Shown piece by piece: positions 24,031 to 34,209 of a DNA stretch of 64,000 nucleotides. Source of the DNA: Nemania diffusa (Eukaryota; Ascomycota; Sordariomycetes; Xylariales; Xylariaceae); NCBI GenBank assembly GCA_038501195.1, contig JBBPUQ010000002.1, positions 2,852,001 to 2,916,000 of the forward strand. The letters are read 5' to 3'. A model generated the notes under the pieces. It made no database searches. It was not told where the DNA came from and worked only from the letters and a program-made list of their open reading frames with translations. Numbering within the stretch: the stretch's first letter is position 1; each line of letters begins with the position of its first letter. Position numbers and translations under genes: made by a program.

Positions 24031-25335
24031 ATGCATACACAAACACAAACACTCGCGGCGGCCATCGTGGCCCTTGCCGCTACCGCCAACAGCCACATCA
24101 TCATGAAGAGCCCGGCACCCTTCGGCTCTGTGGGCTCAACCAAGTCGATCACTAGCTCGCCCTTGACCAGTGCCAACTATCCGTGCCAGGTAGGCTCAAA
24201 CCCAGCCGCATTCTACAGCAAGGAGGGTCTCGACAACCAGATGGTCATCGGCCAGCCCCAGACAATATCTTTCACAGGGTCAGCTGTTCATGGAGGCGGC
24301 TCTTGCCAGCTAGCTTTGACAACAGACCCTCAGCCATCTGTCTCAACATCATGGCAGGTTATCATGTCTATTGAGGGCGGTTGCCCCTCTAAGACCGGAA
24401 CGGGGACAGACGAATATCAATTTACGATCCCGGACAGTATTAAGGCAGGCGATTATGTGTTTGCGTGGACCTGGATTTCCAAGCTTTCAGGGACTCAAGA
24501 GTATTATATGAACTGTGCCCCTGTGACCATCACCGGCGGCAGCGCCAAGCGAGAGTTAGGGTACAACGAGACGGAGCTCATCACTCGTGACGCTGCGCTC
24601 CCCGAGCTCATGGTCTCAAATCTTGCTGAAATCAACGACTGCAAGTCCACGTTGTCGACCGACCCCACGTACCCCAACCCAGGATCTAATGTCCTGAAGC
24701 CCGGCACTTCCAACAGCTTTTCACCAATCACCGGCACCAACTGCGTACCCAAGGGCGCCAAAGACGTCGGCAGTGCCCCAGCCTCTGGTTCCGGCAGCTC
24801 TTCCGGCAGCTCTTCCAGCGCAGGGTTTCTCACAACCACAGCTGCAGCGGGTTCGTCTAGCTCAGCCGCCGCGAGTGCCACCTCTGCCTCTAGCTCCGCG
24901 GCTGCTCCGTCATCCAGCGCGGCTGCCAACTCCAGCTCCGCATCCTCGGGGTTCCTAACCCTCACCATCACGCCGTCGACGATCGCGACCGCTTCCTCCT
25001 CTGCGGCGGCGACCTCGAGCGCTGCAGCGACCTCAAGCGCCGCGGCGACCTCAAGTGCGGCGGCGTCTTACTCGTCCAGCGCCCCGGCCAGCGGACCGAG
25101 CGGCGCACCTACTTCGGGCTCCGGCTCTGGAGGACTCACTGGCGCTTGCACAACTGAAGGCATGTTCAACTGCCTCGACGGCACCAAGTATCAACAGTGT
25201 GCTAGTGGAAGTTGGTCAGTTCTAATGACGATGCCTGCTACAACCAAATGTGCCATTGGTCAGACCATGACACTTTGGGCTCGCAACCTGAGCGGCGAGA
25301 AAGACTCACTCCGCAGCCGTCGCCGGGGCTACTAA
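24031..25335 (+). CDS. Secreted AA11-type lytic polysaccharide monooxygenase with C-terminal chitin-binding-like module
   Basis: This intronless gene encodes 434 aa. A signal peptide (residues 1-21, ending ATANS) should be cleaved to expose His22, the N-terminal histidine of the copper brace. The second brace histidine is H87 in GSAVHGGGSC. Other AA11 hallmarks are SIEGGCPSK, FAWTWISK and the EYYMNCAPVTI block with its axial Tyr. The catalytic domain ends near residue 175. Spacer segments and a long Ser/Ala-rich linker (about 250-365) follow. A Cys-containing C-terminal module (GACTTEGMFNC...QQCASGSW) resembles the X278 module on other AA11 enzymes. AA11 enzymes oxidise chitin, so fungal wall or arthropod chitin is the probable substrate. 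The ATG at 24031 is chosen because it puts the signal peptide at the N-terminus; the frame is open upstream. Confidence 0.9.
   Translation: MHTQTQTLAAAIVALAATANSHIIMKSPAPFGSVGSTKSITSSPLTSANYPCQVGSNPAAFYSKEGLDNQMVIGQPQTISFTGSAVHGGGSCQLALTTDPQPSVSTSWQVIMSIEGGCPSKTGTGTDEYQFTIPDSIKAGDYVFAWTWISKLSGTQEYYMNCAPVTITGGSAKRELGYNETELITRDAALPELMVSNLAEINDCKSTLSTDPTYPNPGSNVLKPGTSNSFSPITGTNCVPKGAKDVGSAPASGSGSSSGSSSSAGFLTTTAAAGSSSSAAASATSASSSAAAPSSSAAANSSSASSGFLTLTITPSTIATASSSAAATSSAAATSSAAATSSAAASYSSSAPASGPSGAPTSGSGSGGLTGACTTEGMFNCLDGTKYQQCASGSWSVLMTMPATTKCAIGQTMTLWARNLSGEKDSLRSRRRGY
25009..25062 (+). repeat. Three 18-bp tandem copies in the LPMO linker
   Basis: Three direct copies of an 18-bp unit (GCGACCTCAAGCGCCGCG type) encode ATSSAA repeated within the Ser/Ala linker. 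Such linkers are usually O-mannosylated and change length easily by repeat slippage. Confidence 0.8.
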
Positions 25336-25850
25336 GTTCAGTTTCGGTTGTTACATTGCGGACTTGTACAAACACGAAATAAAAACATGTTAGTAGATAG
25401 AAAGGAGCGCACGGCAGGCCGGGCACTCAGCCTTATAATGGCAAAAGAAATATAGAAATATTTAGTTTGGAACATCTGATATTCCATATATTGAGTGTGA
25501 ATGAAATACGCTGGGCGTGAATTCGTGATGATTTTGTTTTTGAAACCGTTTGCTGGCAGTAGTTCGTAACTTGTGTCTACTAGGTATCAGGTTTCAAAAA
25601 TGTGCTAACACAAAATGATCTCTAATACTATAAACAATGATCAATGTAGATAGTATGTAATATAAATAGTAGCATTCTAGTCTATTCAGACGAGGGACTT
25701 GATGTAAGAATAGTAGAATTTATATCTCGGAAGTCTTGGGGTATAGGGGCTAAGGGATAGATGAATTAAGTAAAATGTCTCTGGAAACAATGTATATCGT
25801 CCAGACGATATAACAAGCCATTCTATAGCTGCATATATCCCTCGGGGGCA
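25336..25850. other. Gene-free convergent interval
   Basis: This is the shared 3' region between the LPMO (+) and MFS (-) genes. It is A+T-rich with no coding signal. Confidence 0.5.
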
Positions 25851-27769
25851 TTACAGCAGTCTTTTCAGCAACGAAGACCATCTCCAAAGAATCCCCCAGC
25901 CTCCAAACACCGATGACAAGCCCGTGAACAGGATAAGCGGCCCATACGTCGAAGCGTACCCAAAATCGCCGATCGATGTGCCGCTCCCCGCCTTCAAGAG
26001 CGGGACGCTGACGAGACCGCCGCTCACATATCCGATCCCACGGGCTCCATTAAGCAGGCCGTAGATCATGCCGGCATCGACAGCCTCGTTCCAATGAGCG
26101 GCCTCGCTCTCCAGCTCATTGATGACACCGCCCCAAGTAGCGCTATACCCACCAGCGAAGAACCCAAAGGTGCCGGAGAATAAGAGCAGCTGTGCCAGGC
26201 TCCCTTGGGACGTGAAACCCCAGAGGAAGAGGGCTGCTAGGGACGAGGACAGCGCCGAGATGGCCGTCACGGTCGTCGCGGAGAGCGGGAAGTATCTGTT
26301 ATCGCTTAGGTAGCCGAAGAGGGACGACGCTAGGATGCCGGGTATGTTGAACACCGTGAGCAGCAGCGTGGCAGATGTCTGCGACAGCCGCGTGATCTCA
26401 CGAGCGTACGTGGGGAGATACTACGACACATAGAGTTAGTTGTTTCTATTTTGCTTCATGTGTTGGATACTTCAAAAACTGCAAGGAGCCTCTATAGCAT
26501 AATTTTGGCCGCTAAAAGGGGTACCTTTAGACTATAATCCTTGCCTTGACCGGAAGAAAATAATGATGACAATTACTTACTGATTGCGGAATACCGTACC
26601 CCGCACTCTGGAGGATAATCGCGGTGCTGTAGACGTAAAATGTATGATGACGCAGGAAATGCCACGGGATGGTCCTCCTGCGATGAGCCTGCTCGGAGCT
26701 CGCGGACGAGGCGGCGAGGATAGTTGGGTGAGTAGGGATCAACGCGATAGAGATCACTTTCGAGAACTCGAGTTAGCCATATCGCATCTATATAAGCAAG
26801 AAAGCCCTCGAACCCCGAAACGGCCAGAAGAAGAAGAAAAGAGGATTCACTTACAACCCGACACCAGCGCCACGGCAGCCCAGACGCGCAGCGCGACGCG
26901 GAAGCCGTAGTTCTCGAGCAGGGCGCGCGCGAGGAAGGGCACGACGGAGCCGACGACGTTCTTGCAGGACAGCGTGACGCCGTAGGCTATGGCGCGATGG
27001 TTCTTGCCACCGCTACCGCTACCGCCGGCCGCAGCGGTGCCGAACCACTCGCCGAGCGAGAGGGTCGTGGGACTGTAGACGAGGGCGCAGCCGAAGGCGG
27101 CGAGGACGCCCTGCGTGGCCACGAGGTGCCTAGATTTTCTTATATTAGCCTACATAACCATCAATAGAAAACATGGAGATATCATGTAACGTACCAGACC
27201 TGGGTGCTGAAGGACGAGAGCACGAAGCTCGCGCTCGCGAGCACGGCGCCGGCCACCGCGGCCTCCCGCCGGCGCCGGGCCCAGCGCCGCGTGAAGGCCG
27301 CGAAAAGCAGCGGCATGGAGAGGTAGAGCACACCCGTCGACGTCGTGCCGATGATGCCCGTGACGTCGCGGCTGCCGCCCAGCGTCCAGTGGTTTGTGAA
27401 GTACTCCTGGAAAACACCGTAGCTCATAGAGAAGCCTGTGGGTTGTGTTAGTGATGCTGAGCCCGAGTATATATATATATATATATATCTATGAGGAAAG
27501 GGGGCATAACAGTTTGGGTAAATACGAGTTTGAAGGAAGGGGGAAATCATATTAGACTCACCCCATATCGGTAATTGGGAAATCGAGGCCCCCAGGAGAA
27601 TCAATGCTCTCTTCCTACTAGCCTCTGCCTGTCGGGTGTCGGGCGCCGTCACTATCTCACCACCATCACCATCAGCGCCGCCGCCGCTGCCACTAGCATC
27701 GACGAATTGCTCGCGACTTATGTCGGAGGGCGGCAGCTCATGGAGGGAAATTCTTTCACTTGGACTCAT
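25851..27769 (-). CDS. MFS transporter, monocarboxylate (MCH/MCT)-like
   Basis: This membrane transporter lies on the minus strand in five exons: 27769-27562, 27435-27195, 27129-26855, 26756-26581 and 26420-25851 (489 aa). The introns are 126, 65, 98 and 160 nt. A polar N-terminal tail of about 55 residues leads to TM1 (LILLGASISQLPIWGFSMSYGVFQEYF). That Gly-rich TM1 followed by YGVFQEYF is typical of fungal monocarboxylate-type MFS proteins. About a dozen hydrophobic segments follow, with a central loop containing HRRRTIPWHFLRHHTFYVYS. It is probably in the plasma membrane and the substrate is unknown. The start is the ATG giving MSPSERISLHELP; the frame upstream has no ATG. Intron 1 contains a (TA)n run. 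Confidence 0.86.
27466..27488. repeat. (TA)n microsatellite inside an intron
   Basis: This is a run of about eleven TA dinucleotides within intron 1 of the minus-strand MFS gene. Confidence 0.85.
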
Positions 27770-28681
27770 ATTGCGATGTTTATAGCCGTGTAATTCTACT
27801 GAGAGAGAAATGGGAATATCCCACAAAGAGGAGAAGATTACCCCCCTGATAACCACAAAAAAAACACTGGGTTAATACATCCGGGGGATGCGCCGATCCC
27901 GGAATCCCGACCGACTTATCTACCGTACCGGACAGGGTTGTTGGTCATACGCCGATCTCCAGCCGTTCCATCTCTTTATCCCCGCGGTCATCGAATTGTA
28001 ACTAAAGCTTCTAATCATTGCTATTATTAGATAGGATATGTCCATTTCGTAAGATAATAGACGTCCACCTTAAGCTTGTCTGTCGCATCATGCTACACTA
28101 GAATAGGCCTCCCCAATATCCAGCGGGCCTCTTATATATCTTCGGATAAATCTGAATCCTGAAATACAATTTCATACAAAGAAACAGGCGGGTCTGAGTT
28201 TAAATCATTATGCCCACAGTCGTAAGTTCAATAAGTAAGTACAGAGGCCGACAACAAATACTTACATATATAATAGTAGGCGATATCTAAGTACCTTCGT
28301 ATTAGTTAATTCGTTATTTACTTGGCGGAATTAATTTAGTACCCAGGTAGCCATTCTATCAATATCTGCAGTGTCTATAATCCTCATTCCGTTGTTGGAG
28401 CTGGAGACTTTTGCGTTTTCAGTGAGTCACCACCATGAACGGCTTGTGATGACACCAAATTGTATCCCAGCATCACAGATTAGCCAATCCTTGTCTTGAA
28501 CGTGTAAGTTCGTGGTTATTGGAAATGGATGCTAACTAACTAGTTTAGGTAAGCCACTCCACTATGTGATGTACATTAATGGACATCCTGTAAGATGGGA
28601 GTTGTACGTCTATAAGTTTTTAGTGACATTCTCTCCACCTTCCACTCCTCCCAACAACTAACTAGGCTTGTGCCTCGCGGT
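27770..28681. promoter_or_regulatory. Divergent upstream region between MFS (-) and HET (+) genes
   Basis: This 0.9-kb interval separates two divergent start codons. It is A+T-rich in its middle, with no recognisable operator or ORF. A pyrimidine-rich leader (about 28625-28660) precedes the HET gene. Confidence 0.4.
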
Positions 28682-31027
28682 ATGGCGCCGAATGGACTGG
28701 ACGACCCATCCACTATTCGATGGCTCGAAACGCGTAGGAAAGCTTCTCTGAGCCTAAGGGAGGCGACAGTTTTAGGTGAGTCGCAACGATGGCGAGAAGA
28801 GAGAACAGCATTCCCGCTCTATACTTCCTCAAGTCCGCACTCTTGCGAGCATTGCAGAGATACCACAATCGACTTGACAGACAGTAGTAAGGAAACCAGA
28901 GTACGGTTACCGTACACTTTCACTGAAGCTGTACTGGCTGCTAGAGGCTGTTGTACACTGTACCAGGTCTTCCTCGACTTGACCTTTGATGGCATACATC
29001 GGAAGGCGAGGACAGCCTGGCCAAAGGACGGCTCGATTAGCTTTTGGATTCGATATTACCCTGAGACTCTACCATGGGACACTGCCAGACTGCAATTTAG
29101 TATTCTTGCGTCTTCTGATGATACTGATGCTGATGCCGTGCTTGGCGGAGAGCACTTTTCGGTTTGGGCGCTTGAAGGTATTTGCTTTTTCTAAACGCTG
29201 CCCAACTATAAGATTGTAGTAAAAAGCCACAAGTACCTCGCTTGCTGACTGGCGGCTCATGTGCATTGCTCCGGAATAGGCAACGCTGCTGCCGTTCCTA
29301 TCTCATCGCGACCCTACGAGCTGGACTTTAAGTCATCCGCAAGTACAGCTTGGGGACGGAACTGCATCAGGGACTGCCAATTAAATCATTCAGAATGCAG
29401 TGGTCCGTTAGACGATGGTGAAAGCAGGGAGGTCATCGACCCGGCCTCGATTCCATCCCGCTTATTGAAGCTGTACCAAAATGAAAACGGCATCCTGCAC
29501 GCGCAAGTCATCGGGCGTAGCATGCAACATGATATTCCTACACCAGAGGTGTCGCGTCGGGGCTTTGCGGTTCTATCATATTGCTGGGGCGGGTCACAGC
29601 CAATTCAACTCACACGTGAAACTAGAGGAATGCTTGCTGAAGGTTATCCGATCACGATACTGCCGAAGACTCTGGAAGACGCTGCCTGGTTCACGCACGA
29701 ACTAGGCTTAGAATATCTCTGGGTCGATGCCTTGTGCATCTTCCAGGACGATCCCGACGACAAGGGTAGGGAGATCCCACGGATGGGCCAGTACTACGGC
29801 GACGCCACCGTCACCCTCTGCGCCGCGTCCGCGATCGCATCTTCAAGCGGTTTCCAGGCTAGCCCGCCTCCCACCGAAGATCCGGCCAACTACCTGTTCG
29901 GTCCCGTCGAGCTGCGCGTGAAGACGGCGACGGGGGAGCTGGGCACTCTCCAAGTCCTGAAGGAAGCCGATTACTTGAATTCACATCGGGAACGTGAGCC
30001 CATTGTCAGGCGCGGCTGGACATTGCAAGAGTCGCTCCTCTCGCGGCGCATGTTGATCTTCTCTTCGCTGCACCTGTACTTCTCCTGCAAGGAGGCCAAC
30101 GCGAGCTGCGGCGGGCGCGAACCACTGCCCAAACCGCGCACCATCGGCATGTACCAGTCGCGCGTGGACGGCGTGAGCACGATATATGGCCTCCAACGCA
30201 TGTACCCGGTCGTCAAGACCTGGGACAGGGTGGTCAACGAGTACACGCAGCGTCTGCTGGGGTTCCCCGGGGACAAATTACTGGCCATCTCGGCCATGGC
30301 TGCTAGCCTAGTGCGCATGGCGAGGGATGAGAGGGCCCTGGTATCCCGGTACTGCGCAGGACTGCTCCTCGACGTGGAGGGCAAGGATTGGGGCTGGGAA
30401 GGCGAGCTGCTCTGGGCTGTTACACAGCCGGCTACGCTGCTGGGGACAACCGGCCTCACCTTCACCCCCTCTTGGTCCTGGGCCTCAGTCGAGGCGCCCG
30501 TCCACAGGTGGGAAGCTATTGTGTCTAATTTATCGGAGGATGGGATCCGCCTGCTTGATATCCACGCACAGCTGGCAGATGAGCGAAACCCATTTGGTGC
30601 CGTCAAGGGAGGATTGCTCAGGTTGATGGCGCGCACGCTCCCCTTTTCTGCGGTCGATAAGGCTGAGTTCAACTTGGTAGTCACCAGGAACAGGAACTTA
30701 GGAGACGAGACGTATGACCGGCCAACGCGATCCGCTCTCGTCGTCCGTCCTGATACGGCCGAGGTGGATGATATGATCGCTTGCGGTGGCGGGCGCCTCG
30801 TTCTCGTCGAGCTTAGAGCAGCCAGGGCCAATGGCAAGCTAAGCCCGACCTACCCAGCTGGGATCCTAATCATAAACCACCCTGAGGCAGAGGATCGTTA
30901 TCAGCGCGTAGGGATCTTTGAATTTCAAATCAGGAACGTCTCGAGCTCAGATGTTCAGCTATCAGCATTGAAACAGGCGCTGACGCTGTTTGATAACCGC
31001 CAACCGCGGGAACTGTTTATAGTATAA
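28682..31027 (+). CDS. HET-domain (heterokaryon incompatibility-type) protein
   Basis: HET proteins mediate non-self recognition and programmed cell death in filamentous fungi. The exons are 28682-29177 and 29280-31027 (747 aa), with a 102-nt intron. The N-terminal 250 residues contain a small Cys-bearing stretch (CEHCRDTTIDL) and the common CIRDCQLNHSEC segment. The HET core follows at about 258-350: FAVLSYCWGG, then YPITILPKTLEDAA, LEYLWVDALCIFQDD and YYGDATVTLCAASA. After it come the usual RGWTLQESLLSRRMLIF and SWSWASV segments. This is the classical HET architecture without a recognisable WD40, NACHT or ankyrin partner. The start is the first ATG (28682); the frame upstream has only GTG. 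The downstream part is G+C-richer than the flanks. Confidence 0.92.
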
Positions 31028-32493
31028 CGCTACGAATTATACTTTAATATATTCTGCGATAAATTCATATTTGATACAACTCTAGCTTAGGCTTAGACTA
31101 TTAATAGCTAACCAATAGTATAGGTAAACTTTCAATATTAACTAAGGTTCCTATGCTCAGTTCAGATGCCGTCTGCCTCTATCAAGGTTGTATTTGAGCA
31201 AGCTTTTTTCTTTATCTCTCTACTTATTAGATATCTGATATACACTATACCGAGGATTATATATACCCAATGGTAGGGCCTGCTTTTGAAACATGCGGTA
31301 GCTATGCATGCACGGTTGTCTGTTTACGGGACCGAGACATAATTCTATATAGCTGATCTAACTGATTATTATATTTAATGGAGGTCATCTAGCTAATCCA
31401 AAACGGGGGATCCCTGGTGTGTCCAAAGAGGTATCTTCCAACCGCCTAGTTAATGTTATTTCCTAAACTAGCATTATCCTGCGAGAGAGATGAAAAATAT
31501 AACGAGATGAGGGGTGGATGAAAAGCTCCTCCTGCATGCAGCTTATTCCTACATATTACAGACATTGTCTATCTGACTAATCCGACGTCAACCACGCCTG
31601 CTTGGCATGCGGAAAAAATCCCGACGTGCGGGCTCGTAGTGAGTGCATGGATGGAGAGACATGAAGGGTGTAAGCAGAAAACATTGTGGCTTAGTGGTCA
31701 TCTCTCCCATCTTGTTTCGGTATTGCTCATTATTGGAGGGAAGGAACCATAGTATGCTTGGCTATCACTGGATACCATATTCGTTGTTGACCAATTGTGT
31801 ATACGTAGTAGGAACTTTGTAGAGTAGGGATTTCCACTAGTCGTTCCTGTACGAGCTTGCAAAGTTCCTCGTGTTTGATGTAAGCACCTGAGCACAGGTT
31901 TATCAAAATGATAGAAATTCATGCAGCAGTGTAGAGATATAGATATCTACCTGCTGTAAACGAATCAACTGGCGCCCACTTCCCCGGCCTGGCCCGGTCT
32001 AGAAAACGCCTCCAACTTGAGTGTTATCACAAGTTACCCGCCTGGGAAATAATCCGCGCAAAAAAAAAACGGCTTGTCGCGCGTGAGGGTGAAACCACGT
32101 TGAAAGGCACCAAGGGTGCCGTACATGTGATTAGACGATCAACCTGTTCAGAATCCATTCGAAGTAGGTACACAGTAATTTCACACGTACTGCCGGTTAG
32201 CCTTCCTTCTACGCCTCGGGCGACTCACCTAAGCCATGTATCCACGTCTTATCCAATGCCATGTCTGGCCGTGGAGCAGGAACGTGCTCTAATCGCCGAT
32301 GCTCCCCGAAACTAGCATATGATCTGCAAACCCTTATTAAGAGGTATCTATGTCGAACCCCAACAGTGCTAAGTTGGAACCGTGATACAATGCTTTACGT
32401 CATATGAGTTACGGCCCCCAAATCTTGTCGTGGCAGAAGCGAATAAGGGATCGCATACGGTGAGACACGTAGAGATATAGTTTATATCCGTGC
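31028..32493. other. Gene-free convergent interval (1.5 kb), A+T-rich
   Basis: This is the shared 3' region of the HET and AFG1 genes. About 31030-31560 is distinctly A+T-rich. No ORF shows coding character and no repeat family was recognised. Confidence 0.5.
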
Positions 32494-34209
32494 TCACATG
32501 CTATCTTCCATCTGCCGGCTCCGAACCTTCGCCCACTCATCCTTCTCCTTCTTGCCGCCCATATTCTCCAACCCCATACCGCGCTCGACCCATTCCCGAC
32601 TCGACATCTCGGTCAATCGAGACAGCGCGCGTGCGAAGGCGAAGCGTTCCTCGTCACCGGAGAATAGGCTCGAGTTCTTCAGCTGGTCGATATTGCCGTC
32701 CATGTCTTCCATCATGTGTTGCATCGCATGCGTGACGGACTCGGCGTTGTCGAGCTCTTTGCCTGATGCACCATCCTTTTTGAGCGAATGGTGGAGCTCC
32801 GTGGGCGAGATGAAGAGTTGCGTTAGTGGTACGGCGGTTGTGAGTACCAATTTGGCGTGCGATTCGTAGACTGCATCGATGAATGTAATAAACCGTCTGG
32901 CGAGATCGCGCTCGTTGAAGGTCATTCCCGGGATATCCGACACGATGAAGGCGTCGTAGCTGCGCATTAGCTCGAGATAGTCGGCTGCTCCCGTCGCACG
33001 ACCGATCAGTTCTTGGAACGTGAACCAGGCACATCGCCCGCTGACCCGCGGGACATGGATCTCGCGCCCCCACACTTTCTGTGTTTCGGGATGAGGTTCT
33101 GGGTTTTCAGGGTCACCTAGGAAGCGTAACCACTTCTCCACGTGCGAGGCAGCATGGCTGTCCAGGGGTGTGTGGTAAACACCAGACGGCGGCCTGGGGA
33201 TCTTGCGGTAGTCTGTGGGTGAGTCGAGGTTGATGACATGAAGACGCGCTTTTAGAAGATTAATTGCAGGAATGAAAGACTGGCGCTGTATCCCGTTTTT
33301 ATACAGCTCGTCAGGATGCCGATTTGAGGTGGTGACGAGAACTACGCCATGAGACATGAGCGCCTCAAGTAATCTCCGTAATATCATGGCGTCGGCGACG
33401 TCGGTGCATTGGAATTCGTCAAAGCACAGAATGCTCGCCTGCTCAGCGATGTCGGCGGCCACGAAGGGGACGGCATCGATGTCGTTACCATGCTCCATCT
33501 TCATCCGGTGCAGCCGCTTGTGTACGTCCTGCATGAAGTTGTGAAAGTGTATTCTTGTCTTGGACTTGACCGCGCTCGGCAGTGTATCGTAGAAAAGATC
33601 CATCAACATCGTCTTCCCGCTTCCCACATCGCCAAACAAGTACAACCCCCGCGGGAGATCGTTGGGAATCTCTTGTATGGCACTCGCCGCGGTCTTGGGC
33701 CCGAACCACGCAAACAATGATTTTGTGGGCTTTAATGCCTCGAGAGTGGGGTGTACGACTGGCCGGGAGCGGTAGTGTACGAGTTCGTCGTGTAGATGCT
33801 GCAGGCTTTGAATGATGCCGCGCTGGTGTTCGTCCTCGCGCAAACGTCCGGCAGCTACTCGTCTGTCATATTCTTGTATGGGGCCAACGCTGTCGGGCGA
33901 TTCGGCTGTTTGCGATGATGCGTGAGTAAGATGGCCAAGCATTCTCGGTAGCAACCTACCTGACTCTATAGGGCTCGATGCGATAGTGGCATGTTGTCGT
34001 CTCGCTATGCTAATAATGGGTTGGGTGTGCGGTCTCGATTGACTCACAGGACTCCTCGAATGCAAAATGTGTGCTCTCGTAACATATCGCCTCCTTCTAA
34101 TGGTGCGCAGGCACTGTATCCTAGTTCCCAACTGCGTTTCTATTGCCGCAAACGATGGTGCGAGTGTAATAAATCGAGACAAGGACGTTCGGCTGGAGGA
34201 GAGCCGCAT
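32494..34209 (-). CDS. AFG1: AFG1/LACE1-family mitochondrial ATPase
   Basis: This AAA-type ATPase of the mitochondrial inner membrane acts in quality control of respiratory-chain proteins. The single-ORF model is 571 aa. The N-terminus is Arg/Ser-rich and nearly free of acidic residues, fitting a mitochondrial presequence. GPIQEYDRRVAAGRLREDEHQ opens the family domain. Walker A is GDVGSGKT at 193-200 and Walker B is LCFDEFQ at 261-267. VTTSNRHPDELYKNG and RRFITFIDAVYESH are further family motifs. An in-phase 54-nt stretch (33959-33906, GTAGGT...AAACAG) has good intron ends and may be spliced out, giving IESAESPDS. The gene is divergent from the Zn2Cys6 regulator across 3.2 kb. Confidence 0.92.
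   Translation of the reverse strand: MRLSSSRTSLSRFITLAPSFAAIETQLGTRIQCLRTIRRRRYVTRAHILHSRSPVSQSRPHTQPIISIARRQHATIASSPIESGRLLPRMLGHLTHASSQTAESPDSVGPIQEYDRRVAAGRLREDEHQRGIIQSLQHLHDELVHYRSRPVVHPTLEALKPTKSLFAWFGPKTAASAIQEIPNDLPRGLYLFGDVGSGKTMLMDLFYDTLPSAVKSKTRIHFHNFMQDVHKRLHRMKMEHGNDIDAVPFVAADIAEQASILCFDEFQCTDVADAMILRRLLEALMSHGVVLVTTSNRHPDELYKNGIQRQSFIPAINLLKARLHVINLDSPTDYRKIPRPPSGVYHTPLDSHAASHVEKWLRFLGDPENPEPHPETQKVWGREIHVPRVSGRCAWFTFQELIGRATGAADYLELMRSYDAFIVSDIPGMTFNERDLARRFITFIDAVYESHAKLVLTTAVPLTQLFISPTELHHSLKKDGASGKELDNAESVTHAMQHMMEDMDGNIDQLKNSSLFSGDEERFAFARALSRLTEMSSREWVERGMGLENMGGKKEKDEWAKVRSRQMEDSM

Noticed and set aside
29971..30837. 288-codon minus-strand ORF
   Set aside because: It is an antisense shadow of the HET gene; the sense frame carries all conserved motifs.
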